Positions 15,837-24,636 are shown, counted from the first letter of the stretch. The stretch is DNA of 26,928 bases from an uncultured Campylobacteraceae bacterium (GCA_913057765.1 CAJXPH010000009.1:1-26928); one strand, 5' to 3'. Numbers and translations are program-made. Notes: generated from the sequence alone by a model not told the origin.

Positions 15837-16727
15837 ATGAACAATGAAATAATCAAACTTACAAATACACTTATTAACAAAGACGGTTTACATCAAACTT
15901 TTATAAAAGATATTGCTATATACAAAACTACAAAAGCAGTTCCACGAGCTCCACTCATTTATGACCTTTGCCTAATTATAGTTTTACAAGGAGAAAAGAT
16001 AGGTTACTTAGGGGAGAATATCTTTAATTACAATTTTCAAAACTATTTAGTTGTTCCTACTACTATTCCTTTTGAGTGTGAAACCATTGCTTCTAATGAT
16101 GAGCCATTTATTTGTCTACTCATTACTATTGATAAAAAAATTATGTATGAAATTATTGATTTAATAGCAAATAAAAATGCCCTAAATTCTAAATCAAAAA
16201 CAAGTCAACTAGGAATATTTTCAGATAATGTAACACCTCAAATTGAAGATACTATATTAAGAGTTTTACAAACACTTTCTTCAAAAGAAGAATCAAGAAT
16301 TTTAGGTGACTCATTACTAAAAGAACTTTTCTATAGAATTGCTTCAGGGGAAAACTCTTCATTTCTACACAAGATGTTTTTAGATACAAAAATTGAAGCA
16401 AAAATTGCAAGAAGTCTTAGAACTATGCATGAAAATTATAATGAACACTTAGATATACCTACTCTAGCTAGAGAAGAAGATATGAGTACCTCATCATTCC
16501 ATACTCACTTTAAAAAAATTACTACGCTTACACCTCTTCAATATATTAAAAAAATACGTTTAAATAAAGCACATAAATTATTAGCACAGCAAAGTTTCCA
16601 AGTAAATGATACGGCATTTGCGATAGGATATGAAAGTAGTTCACAATTTAGTAGAGATTTTAAAAGTTTCTTTGGCTATCCTCCAAAAGAAGCAAAACCT
16701 TCTTTTGAAGAATATTTAATCGTCTAA
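15837..16727 (+). CDS. AraC-family regulator, YqhC-like
   Basis: A 296-residue regulator with an N-terminal AraC_N-type cupin-like domain (about 1-175: 'HQTFIKDIAIYKTTKAVPRAPLIYDLCLIIVLQGEK') and a C-terminal pair of helix-turn-helix motifs (about 190-290: 'LDIPTLAREEDMSTSSFHTHFKKITTLTPLQYIKKIRL' and 'VNDTAFAIGYESSSQFSRDFKSFFGYPP'). E. coli YqhC belongs to the same subfamily and activates the neighbouring yqhD in response to aldehydes; here a yqhD-type gene lies convergent and immediately adjacent, so the same pairing is likely. The stop codon abuts the stop codon of that gene with no base between. AGGAA precedes the ATG. Confidence 0.88.
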   Translation: MNNEIIKLTNTLINKDGLHQTFIKDIAIYKTTKAVPRAPLIYDLCLIIVLQGEKIGYLGENIFNYNFQNYLVVPTTIPFECETIASNDEPFICLLITIDKKIMYEIIDLIANKNALNSKSKTSQLGIFSDNVTPQIEDTILRVLQTLSSKEESRILGDSLLKELFYRIASGENSSFLHKMFLDTKIEAKIARSLRTMHENYNEHLDIPTLAREEDMSTSSFHTHFKKITTLTPLQYIKKIRLNKAHKLLAQQSFQVNDTAFAIGYESSSQFSRDFKSFFGYPPKEAKPSFEEYLIV

Positions 16728-17870
16728 TTATTTCATTGTCATTTTTAGAATTTTTTCACTTACATCTAAAGTAATATTTTCATTCTCACCCATAGCAATC
16801 ATACCATGAGCTTCTAAAGCAGGAATAATATTTTCAATAACTTTATCGTCTATATTATAATCATTTAGATTTGTAGATACACCTACACTTGAATATAGTT
16901 TTTCAAGTTCTACAATTATCTCTTCTACACTTCCTTTTTTTCCAAATACATTTGTCCCTAGTTGAAGAATTTTTTCTTCTTTATCTTCACTTAAAACTCT
17001 TAAAAGTTGTGGTTGAACTACGGCTAAACTTTGTGCATGGTCAAGTCCATAGAAGGCTGTTAATTCATGTCCTATAAAATGAGTAGCCCAATCTTGTGCA
17101 ACACCTGAACCAATAAATCCATTTAAAGCTTGATTTGCTAGAAGCATTAAATTTTCTTGCCATAAAGCATCACTTCTATTTTCCCAATCACAAGAGAGTT
17201 TTACTAAACCTTTTAATAGTGTCTCACTATACCCATCATGAACTAAAGATGTATTAGTAGTTGTTAAGTATTGTTCACAGACATGAACAAAAGCATCAAC
17301 TAAACCATTTGCTAATTGTCTATCACTTAATGTATTCATATAACTTGAATCAAGCACTGCAAACTTTGGAAATACAAAAGGTGAATGAAAAAATCTTTTT
17401 TCATCTGTCTCTTTCTTTGAAAGGACTGCTGCCATATTTGATTCACTTCCTGTTGCAGGTAGTGTTAAAACTACACCTAGAGGTAATGCTTTTTCTACTT
17501 CTGCTTTTCCAGCTAAGAAATCCCATCCATCTCCATCATATAAAGAAGCTGCAGCAAGATATTTACATCCATCAATAACAGAACCTCCACCAACGGCTAA
17601 GATGAAATCTACATTTTCACTCTTTACAATTTCTACAGCTTTATTCATAGTTTCATAAGTTGGGTTTGCTTCTACTCCACTAAACTCAATCCAATCAAAA
17701 CCTTCTAGTACTTTTGATATTTCATCATATACACCATTTTTCTTAATAGAACCTCCACCATAAACAAGTAATATTTTATTATCTTTTGATAAATGCTTTA
17801 CAACTGAAGAAACTTGTCCTTTTCCAAAGTGAATAGTTGTTGGGTTATAAAAATCATATGTTAAACTCAT
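16728..17870 (-). CDS. yqhD: YqhD-type iron-containing alcohol dehydrogenase / aldehyde reductase
   Basis: A 380-residue NADPH-dependent reductase of the group-III metal-dependent alcohol dehydrogenases that turns toxic short-chain aldehydes into alcohols. Landmarks match E. coli YqhD closely: 'YDFYNPTTIHFGKG', nucleotide site 'YGGGSIKKNG' and 'LAVGGGSVIDGCK', 'TLPATGSESNMAAVLS', and metal ligands Asp192, His196, His264 and His278 in 'NGLVDAFVH' and 'WATHFIGHELTAFYGLDHAQ'. I chose the ATG at 17870 over one 14 codons upstream: it has AAGGAAAA in front, begins where the family begins, and the upstream ATG lies beyond the likely -10 at 17901-17906. Confidence 0.93.
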   Translation of the reverse strand: MSLTYDFYNPTTIHFGKGQVSSVVKHLSKDNKILLVYGGGSIKKNGVYDEISKVLEGFDWIEFSGVEANPTYETMNKAVEIVKSENVDFILAVGGGSVIDGCKYLAAASLYDGDGWDFLAGKAEVEKALPLGVVLTLPATGSESNMAAVLSKKETDEKRFFHSPFVFPKFAVLDSSYMNTLSDRQLANGLVDAFVHVCEQYLTTTNTSLVHDGYSETLLKGLVKLSCDWENRSDALWQENLMLLANQALNGFIGSGVAQDWATHFIGHELTAFYGLDHAQSLAVVQPQLLRVLSEDKEEKILQLGTNVFGKKGSVEEIIVELEKLYSSVGVSTNLNDYNIDDKVIENIIPALEAHGMIAMGENENITLDVSEKILKMTMK

Positions 17871-17900
17871 AAATTTTCCTTTTAATTTTTTATTGATTGT

Positions 17901-17906
17901 ATTATA
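17901..17906 (-). promoter_or_regulatory. -10 element of the yqhD-type gene
   Basis: TATAAT on the minus strand, about 30 bases ahead of the chosen ATG, leaves room for a leader of about 24 bases with its AAGGAAAA site. TTCTAA stands in the -35 position, a poor match, consistent with dependence on an activator. Confidence 0.55.
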
Positions 17907-17953
17907 AAACATTATTCAAATTTTTAGAATAGGTAATTTTATAAAATATATGC

Positions 17954-17969
17954 CAATTTCTACAAATTG
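17954..17969. promoter_or_regulatory. Inverted repeat in the yqhD / lipoprotein intergenic region
   Basis: CAATTT-CTAC-AAATTG is a perfect 6-bp inverted repeat centred roughly 68 bp upstream of the predicted yqhD start point, a usual distance for an activator. It could serve the AraC-family protein or the divergent lipoprotein gene. Being AT-rich, it may be chance. Confidence 0.35.
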
Positions 17970-18021
17970 ACGTCTAATGTATATATAGATAAAATGCCCT
18001 ACTTTATTATTAAGGTATAAA

Positions 18022-18570
18022 ATGAATTTTTATAAAAAACTACAATATATATTTTCTTCAATTTTTTTACTATTTTTCTTATCAGGATGTGTTCATCAAA
18101 TAGATAAAGAAGGATTAACTCTAAGTATAAGTCCCAGTGAATTAAGCCAATCATTTGATGATTCTTTTCCTATAAATAAAGATTTTATTTTTGGAAGTAT
18201 CAAAATTGATAATCCAGAGATTAATATTCCAAAAGACTCAAAAAGGATTAATGCAGGAATAAATCTAGATTTTGCTACGATGTTTACAGAAACTCAATAT
18301 GGCAATTTCACAATCTCAGGAGAACCACTTTTTAATAAAAAAGAATCTTCTATCTATCTTCAAAATGTAAAAATTGATAATTTTAAATTTGCAGAACTTA
18401 GACTGGGAGATGAATTTACAAAAACTTTTTTAAAATCTTTAGAACCAATGGTAAATCAGCTTTTTAAAAAATACCCTATCTATAAAATTCCTAAAGATTC
18501 TTTTCAAGGTAGTTTTGTAAAAAATATCAAAGTAAAAGATTCTGAACTTCTAGTTACCTATGGTCTATAA
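18022..18570 (+). CDS. DUF1439-type lipoprotein (YceB-like)
   Basis: A 182-residue lipoprotein. The signal peptide ends in the lipobox LSGC with lipidated Cys23. The mature part alternates beta strands with a long helix ('LSISPSELSQSFDDSFPI', then 'FGSIKIDNPEINIP', 'SIYLQNVKIDNFKF', 'LEPMVNQLFKKYPIYKIPK'), the pattern of DUF1439 proteins such as E. coli YceB, whose tubular fold is thought to bind a hydrophobic ligand. Function is unknown. AAGG precedes the ATG. It stands alone between the yqhD-type gene (divergent) and the tct genes. Confidence 0.75.
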   Translation: MNFYKKLQYIFSSIFLLFFLSGCVHQIDKEGLTLSISPSELSQSFDDSFPINKDFIFGSIKIDNPEINIPKDSKRINAGINLDFATMFTETQYGNFTISGEPLFNKKESSIYLQNVKIDNFKFAELRLGDEFTKTFLKSLEPMVNQLFKKYPIYKIPKDSFQGSFVKNIKVKDSELLVTYGL

Positions 18571-18619
18571 TAAACAATTTACATATTTAAGTTGATTTAT
18601 TTAGACCAAATTTCCAATA

Positions 18620-18673
18620 TCTAAATATTTTTTATTTTTCTTACATTTTTTTCCTTTAAACTGCTTTTATAAT
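18620..18673 (+). promoter_or_regulatory. Promoter of the tct operon with periodic T tracts
   Basis: TATAAT (18668-18673) lies 17 bases before the tctC ATG and is preceded by T tracts at roughly helical spacing with no -35, the arrangement described for Campylobacter and Helicobacter sigma-70 promoters. The leader would be only about 11 bases, so an alternative start point is possible. Confidence 0.5.
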
Positions 18674-18690
18674 TAAAAAAAGGGACAATT

Positions 18691-19662
18691 ATGAAAAATT
18701 CAATGACAAAAGTTTATAGAAATCTTGCCTTAGCAGGATGTTTAGTTGCAGGGTTAGCTACATCTTCAGTAGCATCAACTGTTGATAAGGTTCACTTTCT
18801 AATTCCTGGTGGAGCAGGTGGTGGTTGGGATGGAACTGCCAGAGGTGTGGGTGAAGCACTTAAAAAATCAAACCTTGTAAAAGAGACTTCTTTTGAGAAT
18901 ATGTCTGGTGGAGGTGGTGGTAAAGCTATTGCTTATATCATTGAAACTGCTAAAAAACAAAAAAATACTTTAATGGTCAACTCAACTCCAATCGTAATCA
19001 GATCACTTCAAGGTGTATTTCCACAATCATTTAGAGATTTAACATTAGTTTCTTCAGTTGTTGCTGATTATGGTGTATTAGTTGTAAAAACTGACTCAAA
19101 ATTTAAAAACTGGGCTGATGTAAAAACTGCATTTGAAAAAAATCCAAGAAAAGTAAAAATTGCAGGTGGTAGTTCAAGAGGTTCAATGGATCACTTAGTT
19201 GCAGCACAAATCTTTAAAGCTGCAGGAGGAAATCCAACAAGTGTAAGATATGTGCCATATGATGCAGGAGGGAAAGCATTAGCGGGGTTATTAACTGGGG
19301 AAGTAGATGTTCTGTCAACTGGTCTTGGTGAAGTATTAGAAAAACATATGAAAGGTCAACTTAGAATTATTGGGGTGACTGCAAATGAAAGTATTGAAGG
19401 AATCCCTAGTTTTAAAAGCATGGGTGCTGATGCATTCTTTGCAAACTGGAGAGGATTTTTTGGAGCACCTAATTTATCAAAAGAAAAAACACAAGCTTTT
19501 GCTGATGTAATTGGAAAAATGTACGATACTCCTGAATGGGAAGTTGTTAGAAAAAGAAATGGTTGGGCAAATTTATATCAACCAACAACTAAATTTAAAT
19601 CATTTTTAGAAAATCAAGAAGCAGTAATTGGTTCTTTAATGAAAGAAATGGGATTTCTATAA
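18691..19662 (+). CDS. tctC: Tripartite tricarboxylate transporter binding protein TctC
   Basis: A 323-residue periplasmic binding protein of the TctC/Bug family, which traps carboxylates (citrate, other tri- or dicarboxylates, sometimes aromatic acids) for the TctAB membrane pair. A signal peptide (about 1-29, ending near 'TSSVAS') precedes 'VHFLIPGGAGGGWDGTARG', the 'NMSGGGGGKAIAYI' loop and 'IAGGSSRGSMDHLVAAQIFKAAG', all family hallmarks. It leads the operon with a good AAAGGGA site. A stem-loop follows its stop codon. The substrate cannot be told from sequence. Confidence 0.93.
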   Translation: MKNSMTKVYRNLALAGCLVAGLATSSVASTVDKVHFLIPGGAGGGWDGTARGVGEALKKSNLVKETSFENMSGGGGGKAIAYIIETAKKQKNTLMVNSTPIVIRSLQGVFPQSFRDLTLVSSVVADYGVLVVKTDSKFKNWADVKTAFEKNPRKVKIAGGSSRGSMDHLVAAQIFKAAGGNPTSVRYVPYDAGGKALAGLLTGEVDVLSTGLGEVLEKHMKGQLRIIGVTANESIEGIPSFKSMGADAFFANWRGFFGAPNLSKEKTQAFADVIGKMYDTPEWEVVRKRNGWANLYQPTTKFKSFLENQEAVIGSLMKEMGFL

Positions 19663-19663
19663 G

Positions 19664-19689
19664 ATAAGCAGAGGGTAACCTCTTCTTAT
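19664..19689 (+). other. Intercistronic stem-loop between tctC and tctB
   Basis: ATAAG-C-AGAGG-GTAA-CCTCT-T-CTTAT folds into two 5-bp helices with one mismatch and a GTAA tetraloop, starting one base after the tctC stop. With no T tract after it, it is more likely a stabilising or processing element that raises tctC message over the membrane genes than a terminator. Confidence 0.6.
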
Positions 19690-19703
19690 TAAAGGATAAT
19701 ATT

Positions 19704-20189
19704 ATGACAAAGAATGCAATAGGTTCAATATTTTTTTTAGCTTTTTCAAGCTTTTATTTTTTTAATGTTTTTAGTATTAAAAAAATGCCCGGTAGTCATT
19801 TTGAAGTAATGACAGCTTCTACTTTTCCTTTTTATATTGGATTAGGAGGAATAATTATTTCAATTTTGATTTTAGTTCTTTCTTTTGTTAAAAAAGATGA
19901 TGATTTCTTAACTTTTGAATATTTAAGAAAGCTAGATTTTAAAACAACTATTTATTTCGTTTTAGCAATGATTTTTTATGGTTTTACAATTAGAACTTTA
20001 GGTTTTATTATCTCTACAATAATCTTCTTAACTATTGGATTTTTATTACTAAAAGAGAAAAATATAAAAAGAATATTATTAATTTCATCGGGGGTATCAA
20101 TTGGGTTTTATTTACTACTAAATAATATATTAGGTGTTTATATCGATCCAGGAATGATATATGAATATTTTGTAGGAGAGCAATCATGA
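19704..20189 (+). CDS. tctB: Tripartite tricarboxylate transporter small membrane subunit TctB
   Basis: A 161-residue inner-membrane protein with four to five hydrophobic segments (about 7-25, 40-60, 76-95, 98-115, 120-145), the size and layout of TctB, the poorly conserved small partner of TctA. The assignment rests largely on position between tctC and tctA. AAAGGA precedes the ATG. Its stop overlaps the tctA start by four bases. Confidence 0.88.
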   Translation: MTKNAIGSIFFLAFSSFYFFNVFSIKKMPGSHFEVMTASTFPFYIGLGGIIISILILVLSFVKKDDDFLTFEYLRKLDFKTTIYFVLAMIFYGFTIRTLGFIISTIIFLTIGFLLLKEKNIKRILLISSGVSIGFYLLLNNILGVYIDPGMIYEYFVGEQS

Positions 20190-21703
20190 TGGATGGTATT
20201 TTAGCAGGAGTTATAACTGCTTTTTCAATGTATAACATTTTAATGGTCGCAGTGGGGTGCTTTGCTGGGACATTTATTGGAATGCTTCCCGGACTTGGTC
20301 CTATTTCTGCAATTGCATTAATGATTCCAATCACTTATGGTATGGAACCCTCTTCTGGTCTTATTCTAATTGCTGGAGTTTATTATGGTGCTATTTTTGG
20401 AGGTTCAACATCTTCAATTTTAATCAATGCACCAGGAGTGGCAGGAACAGTTGCTAGTTCTTTTGATGGATATCCAATGGCAAAAAATGGACAAGCAGGA
20501 AAAGCATTAGCTATTGCTGCATATTCATCTTTTACTGGGGGAACTATTGCCGCAGTATTTTTATTATTTGCAGCTCCTGCATTAGCAAATGTATCTTTAA
20601 GTTTTCAATCTTCTGATTATTTTGCACTGATGGTTCTAGGTCTTACTGCTGTTGCAGCATTCGCTGGAAAAGGAAAATTTTTAAAAGCCGCAATTATGAC
20701 AGTCTTTGGTCTTATGTTAGCGACGGTTGGAACGGATTCTGATTCAGGTATTGCTAGATTTACATTTGGAAGATTAGATTTAATTGATGGGATTTCTTTC
20801 CTACTTTTAGCCATGGCTGCATTTGCTTTATCTGAAGCGATGATGAATATACTTGTAAATGAAAAGCAAACAAAAGAAGAGCTAGATGCACTTAAAAAAG
20901 ATATCGGTTCTTTAAAAATTACTAAAGCAGAAATAAAAGAGATGGCTCCAACAGTTGGACGTTCGTCAGTTTTAGGTTTCTTTGTTGGAGTATTACCAGG
21001 TGCGGGAGCAACAATTGCTTCATTTTTGGCTTATGGAATGGAAAGAAGTTTAGCAAGTGTAAAAGAGAAGCTAAACTTTGGTAAAGGAAGTATTAGGGGA
21101 TTAGCAGCGCCTGAAAGTGCAAATAATGCAGCTTGTTCTGGTTCTTTTGTTCCTCTATTGACTTTAGGAATTCCAGGTTCTGGAACAACAGCAATTATTT
21201 TGGGTGCTTTAATTTCATACGGAATTCAACCAGGTCCAACTATGTATGTAGATAATCCAGCTCTATTTTGGTCTGTAATTATTTCAATGTATATTGGTAA
21301 CGCAGTACTACTTGTGTTAAATTTACCATTGATTCCATATATTGCAAAACTATTAACAATACCAAAACAGTTGTTATTACCACTAATTATATTTTTCTCA
21401 CTAATTGGAGTATATTTAGTTACCTTTAACAACTTTGATATTTATATGATGACACTATTTGCAGTTGTGGCACTATTTTTAAGAATTATTGATTACCCTA
21501 TGGCTCCGATGATTTTAGGATTTATATTAGGTGGAATGATGGAAGATAATTTAAGACGAGCATTAACTATTAGTGATGGTTCATTAGCATTTCTTTGGGA
21601 AAGACCAATAACTTTGAGTATCTTAATCTTAACAGTTATACTATTATTAATGCCACTAATTAGTGAATATTTTGTTAAAATAAAAAAAGGTAAAGAGGCT
21701 TAA
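20186..21703 (+). CDS. tctA: Tripartite tricarboxylate transporter large permease TctA
   Basis: A 505-residue permease with about 12 membrane segments, the channel-forming subunit that uses an ion gradient to import the carboxylate delivered by TctC. Hallmarks are the first family motif 'GTFIGMLPGLGPISAIALM', 'GAIFGGSTSSILINAPG', the repeated half-motif 'GFFVGVLPGAGATIASFLAY' and 'AAPESANNAACSGSFVPLL'. GGAGAG precedes the ATG. A hairpin spans the stop codon, and the response regulator follows after 26 bases in the same direction. Confidence 0.95.
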   Translation: MMDGILAGVITAFSMYNILMVAVGCFAGTFIGMLPGLGPISAIALMIPITYGMEPSSGLILIAGVYYGAIFGGSTSSILINAPGVAGTVASSFDGYPMAKNGQAGKALAIAAYSSFTGGTIAAVFLLFAAPALANVSLSFQSSDYFALMVLGLTAVAAFAGKGKFLKAAIMTVFGLMLATVGTDSDSGIARFTFGRLDLIDGISFLLLAMAAFALSEAMMNILVNEKQTKEELDALKKDIGSLKITKAEIKEMAPTVGRSSVLGFFVGVLPGAGATIASFLAYGMERSLASVKEKLNFGKGSIRGLAAPESANNAACSGSFVPLLTLGIPGSGTTAIILGALISYGIQPGPTMYVDNPALFWSVIISMYIGNAVLLVLNLPLIPYIAKLLTIPKQLLLPLIIFFSLIGVYLVTFNNFDIYMMTLFAVVALFLRIIDYPMAPMILGFILGGMMEDNLRRALTISDGSLAFLWERPITLSILILTVILLLMPLISEYFVKIKKGKEA

Positions 21704-21715
21704 GGCCCTTACCTT
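21687..21715 (+). other. Stem-loop over the tctA stop codon
   Basis: AAGGTAA (21687-21693) pairs with TTACCTT (21709-21715), with an inner GGC/GCC helix, so the tctA stop codon sits in the loop region. There is an A run before it and no T tract after it; it could separate expression of the transporter from that of the regulators. Confidence 0.45.
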
Positions 21716-21729
21716 ATAAAGAGGTCATT

Positions 21730-22410
21730 ATGGAAAAGTTTAAAAACTATACTATTTTATATATTGAAGATGACGAAGGAGTTAGAACTGTAACTTCCCG
21801 TTCTTTAAATCGTATGTTTAATGAACTTTATGAAGCAAAAGATGGAGAAGAAGGCTTAGTTTTATATAAAAAATACCATCCTGATATTATTTTAACTGAT
21901 ATCCAAATGCCAAAAATGGATGGAATCACACTCGCTAAAAAAATTAGGAAAACTGATCAAACAACAAAAATCATAGTTTCAACTGCTTTTAGTGATAAAG
22001 ATTATTTAATGGAAGCTATTGAATTAAGATTAGAAAAATATATTATCAAACCTCTTACAAGTAGAAATCTAATCCCTGCACTCACAAAAGCTGTTGAGGA
22101 TTTAGAAAAAGAAAAAGATGTTAAAATAGTATTAGGTACAAATTTTCATTTCGATAATAGTACTTCACTTTTTTATTTAGATGAAAAAGTTCTAGAATTA
22201 AATAAAAAAGAATTACTGTTTTTAAAATTACTTGTATTAAACAAAGATAGAGTAGTTTCTTACGAAGAAATTGAACAGTATGTCTGGGAAGATGAATATA
22301 TGAGTCTAAATTCTTTACGAACAACAATCGGATTCTTACGAAAAAAGATTCCATTTAATTGTATAAAGAATATTTCAAATATGGGGTATAAATTAAAACT
22401 TGAAGATTAA
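21730..22410 (+). CDS. OmpR-family response regulator linked to the Tct transporter
   Basis: A 226-residue response regulator, the likely TctD counterpart. The receiver domain (about 1-122) has 'YIEDDEG', phospho-acceptor Asp57 in 'IILTDIQMPKMDG', Thr85 and Lys107 ('IIKPLT'). The C-terminal winged helix (about 130-226) has 'VLELNKKELLFLKLLVLN', 'YVWEDEYMSLNSLRTTIGFLRKKI' and the short final hairpin 'NISNMGYKL'. GAGG precedes the ATG. It is transcribed with tctCBA and overlaps the kinase gene by 11 bases. Control of the tct operon by this pair is inferred from position. Confidence 0.9.
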   Translation: MEKFKNYTILYIEDDEGVRTVTSRSLNRMFNELYEAKDGEEGLVLYKKYHPDIILTDIQMPKMDGITLAKKIRKTDQTTKIIVSTAFSDKDYLMEAIELRLEKYIIKPLTSRNLIPALTKAVEDLEKEKDVKIVLGTNFHFDNSTSLFYLDEKVLELNKKELLFLKLLVLNKDRVVSYEEIEQYVWEDEYMSLNSLRTTIGFLRKKIPFNCIKNISNMGYKLKLED

Positions 22411-24586
22411 TTATAAAAAAAACATAGAACAAGGTGTAAAAAAAACCACTTTATTAAGTTCTACTATCATCATTATTATTGTAGCAACAGTTATTGGAGC
22501 AACTCTTATAAAAACAGAATACAATAATTTTACAAATCATATAAAAAGTTTTAAAATCACACTTATTGAAAGAGAAAAGTTCTATATCCGAACTGCAGTT
22601 GAAAATTTACTAAGTGATATTAAATTTGAAGAAGAATCTATTTTAAATAATAAGAAAGAAAGAATAGAAAAACAATCTATTATTGCTTTTAATCTTGCAA
22701 GCTCTTTATATGAAAAAACAAAAAACTTATCAAAAAAAGAACAAATAAACTTTATAAAAACTGCAATAAATCAAATATCAAAAAAAGAAAGTGATATAAA
22801 CTATTTTATTTTAAATACACAAGGGAAGTTAATACTAAATAGTGAAAATCGCACAGATGAAAATGAAATATTTTTAGATTTTGAAGATATTAATGGATTT
22901 AAATTTATAAATAAAATGATTGACTCAAAGATAAATACACAAAATTTTATTGAATACTTTTGGTATAAACCAAAAAGCAATAAAACTGCAAAAAAAATTA
23001 CTTACTCAAGGCACTTAGAAGAATTAGGGATAATAGTGGGTTCGGGGAGTTTTTTAGAAGTTGAAAAAAATAAATTAAAAAAAAGAGTCATAAAAAAGAT
23101 ATTTAATCAAAATTATAATCAGGAAGAATTTATAGTTATATATAGATTAAATAGCTTGAATAATATTATTACAGAGAGTGAACTTCTTACTCAAAAACAT
23201 ATCATCCCCAATAAAAATGAGTTATTAGCTATTAAAAAATTATTGATAGCTACAAATTACAATGGAAATGATTATATCTATTATGAAAGGGATAATAAAC
23301 TTCTCTATGGGACGTTTGTTAAACACTTGCGTTACTTTATTGGTATTGGAGTAAACCTATCACATATCAATAGTATCATTGAAAAAGAGAGAGTAATCTC
23401 TTTAAATAACCTATATGATAATATTCTTAAACTAGCCATGATCATATTAATAATGACCATAATATTTTTTATCTTTTCATTAGCATTTACAAGAAAAATT
23501 GAGAGGCTTTTTAATGAATACAGAAAAATAGTAAAACAAAATGAAGAAAAATATGCATTACTCTTTAATTATAGTAATGATGGATTTATTATCTCTGAGA
23601 TCAAAGAAGAAAAAGCACGTATTTTAAGTCTAAATAAAACTGCACTTAAAACAATAGGATATCATCTAGAAGAGATCTTGTATGAAGATTTTTTTAAATT
23701 ATTTAAAGACTTAAGTTTAAAAGAGATTTTAGAATCAAAATCTTTATTTAGAACCCTAAAGTTATTTACAAAAGACAATGAGATAAGAACTATTGAACTA
23801 AACGTAATCATTTATTCATATGAAAAACAAGATTTACTTTTTGCTTCTTTGCGTGATATTACAGAAAGAACCTTATTAAAAGAGGAAAAATTAAAACAAG
23901 AAAAAATGCTTATTCAAAAGTCTAAAATGGCTGCGATGGGAGAAATGATTGGAAATATTGCACACCAATGGAGACAACCATTATCACAGGTTTCCGGATT
24001 ATTCCTTGATATAGAATCTGCCTATGATTATAAAGAATTAGACAAAAAATATCTCTCAAGTAGAGTTAATGAAGCAAATGATTTACTTGAATATATGTCA
24101 AAAACTATTGATGATTTTAGAAACTTCTTTAGCCCAAATTCAAAGAAAGAAGATTTTTTAGTACTAGAAGCAGTAATGAGTGCTATAAATATAGTAAAAC
24201 CCACATTAAATTATCACAAAATAGAAATTACTACTTCTATAGAACTAAATTATAAAATCAATGGTTATAAAAATGAATATGCACAAGCAATTGTAAATAT
24301 TATTTCAAATGCAAGGGATATTTTAATTGATAGAAAAATCTTAAATCCTAAGATACAAATCTATATAGATAAAATAGAAGAGATACAACTTTGTATTGAA
24401 GATAATGCCGGAGGAGTTGATAAAGAGATTATAAATAAGATTTTCGACCCATATTTTACTACTAAATATGACTATGGTACAGGTATTGGACTTTATATGA
24501 CAAAACTTATAATAGAAGAAAAGATGAATGGAACAATTAGTGTTAAAAACTCAGAAGAAGGAGCCGTATTCTCAATAAAAGTATAG
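22400..24586 (+). CDS. Cache-PAS sensor histidine kinase linked to the Tct transporter
   Basis: A 728-residue membrane kinase. Helix 1 (about 17-38) and helix 2 (about 342-364) enclose a 300-residue periplasmic sensor with two Cache-like halves: 'YFWYKPKSNKTAKKITYSR' with 'GIIVGSGSFLEVEKNKLKKR', and 'YYERDNKLLYGTFVKHL' with 'FIGIGVNLSHIN'. Cache domains commonly bind small organic acids or amino acids, fitting the adjacent carboxylate importer. A PAS domain (about 382-495) follows, then the phospho-acceptor His522 in 'GEMIGNIAHQWRQPLSQVSG', N-box 'QAIVNIISNARDIL', 'EDNAGGVD' and 'YGTGIGLYMTKLI'. The start is TTG, overlapping the regulator gene by 11 bases, with no clear Shine-Dalgarno, so translation is probably coupled. 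Confidence 0.9.
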   Translation: MKINYKKNIEQGVKKTTLLSSTIIIIIVATVIGATLIKTEYNNFTNHIKSFKITLIEREKFYIRTAVENLLSDIKFEEESILNNKKERIEKQSIIAFNLASSLYEKTKNLSKKEQINFIKTAINQISKKESDINYFILNTQGKLILNSENRTDENEIFLDFEDINGFKFINKMIDSKINTQNFIEYFWYKPKSNKTAKKITYSRHLEELGIIVGSGSFLEVEKNKLKKRVIKKIFNQNYNQEEFIVIYRLNSLNNIITESELLTQKHIIPNKNELLAIKKLLIATNYNGNDYIYYERDNKLLYGTFVKHLRYFIGIGVNLSHINSIIEKERVISLNNLYDNILKLAMIILIMTIIFFIFSLAFTRKIERLFNEYRKIVKQNEEKYALLFNYSNDGFIISEIKEEKARILSLNKTALKTIGYHLEEILYEDFFKLFKDLSLKEILESKSLFRTLKLFTKDNEIRTIELNVIIYSYEKQDLLFASLRDITERTLLKEEKLKQEKMLIQKSKMAAMGEMIGNIAHQWRQPLSQVSGLFLDIESAYDYKELDKKYLSSRVNEANDLLEYMSKTIDDFRNFFSPNSKKEDFLVLEAVMSAINIVKPTLNYHKIEITTSIELNYKINGYKNEYAQAIVNIISNARDILIDRKILNPKIQIYIDKIEEIQLCIEDNAGGVDKEIINKIFDPYFTTKYDYGTGIGLYMTKLIIEEKMNGTISVKNSEEGAVFSIKV

Positions 24587-24636
24587 AAAAGTATGGATTT
24601 GATTTTTATTACATTTTTTAATTCTAAAATATACTT

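Noticed and set aside
17871..17912. Longer N-terminus of the yqhD-type protein starting at 17912
   Set aside because: The upstream ATG precedes the likely -10, has no ribosome site, and the family begins at the residues encoded from 17870.
21687..21715. Minus-strand terminator, suggested by the hairpin with an A run on its left
   Set aside because: There is no minus-strand gene to the right for it to end; an mRNA element of the tct operon is more plausible.
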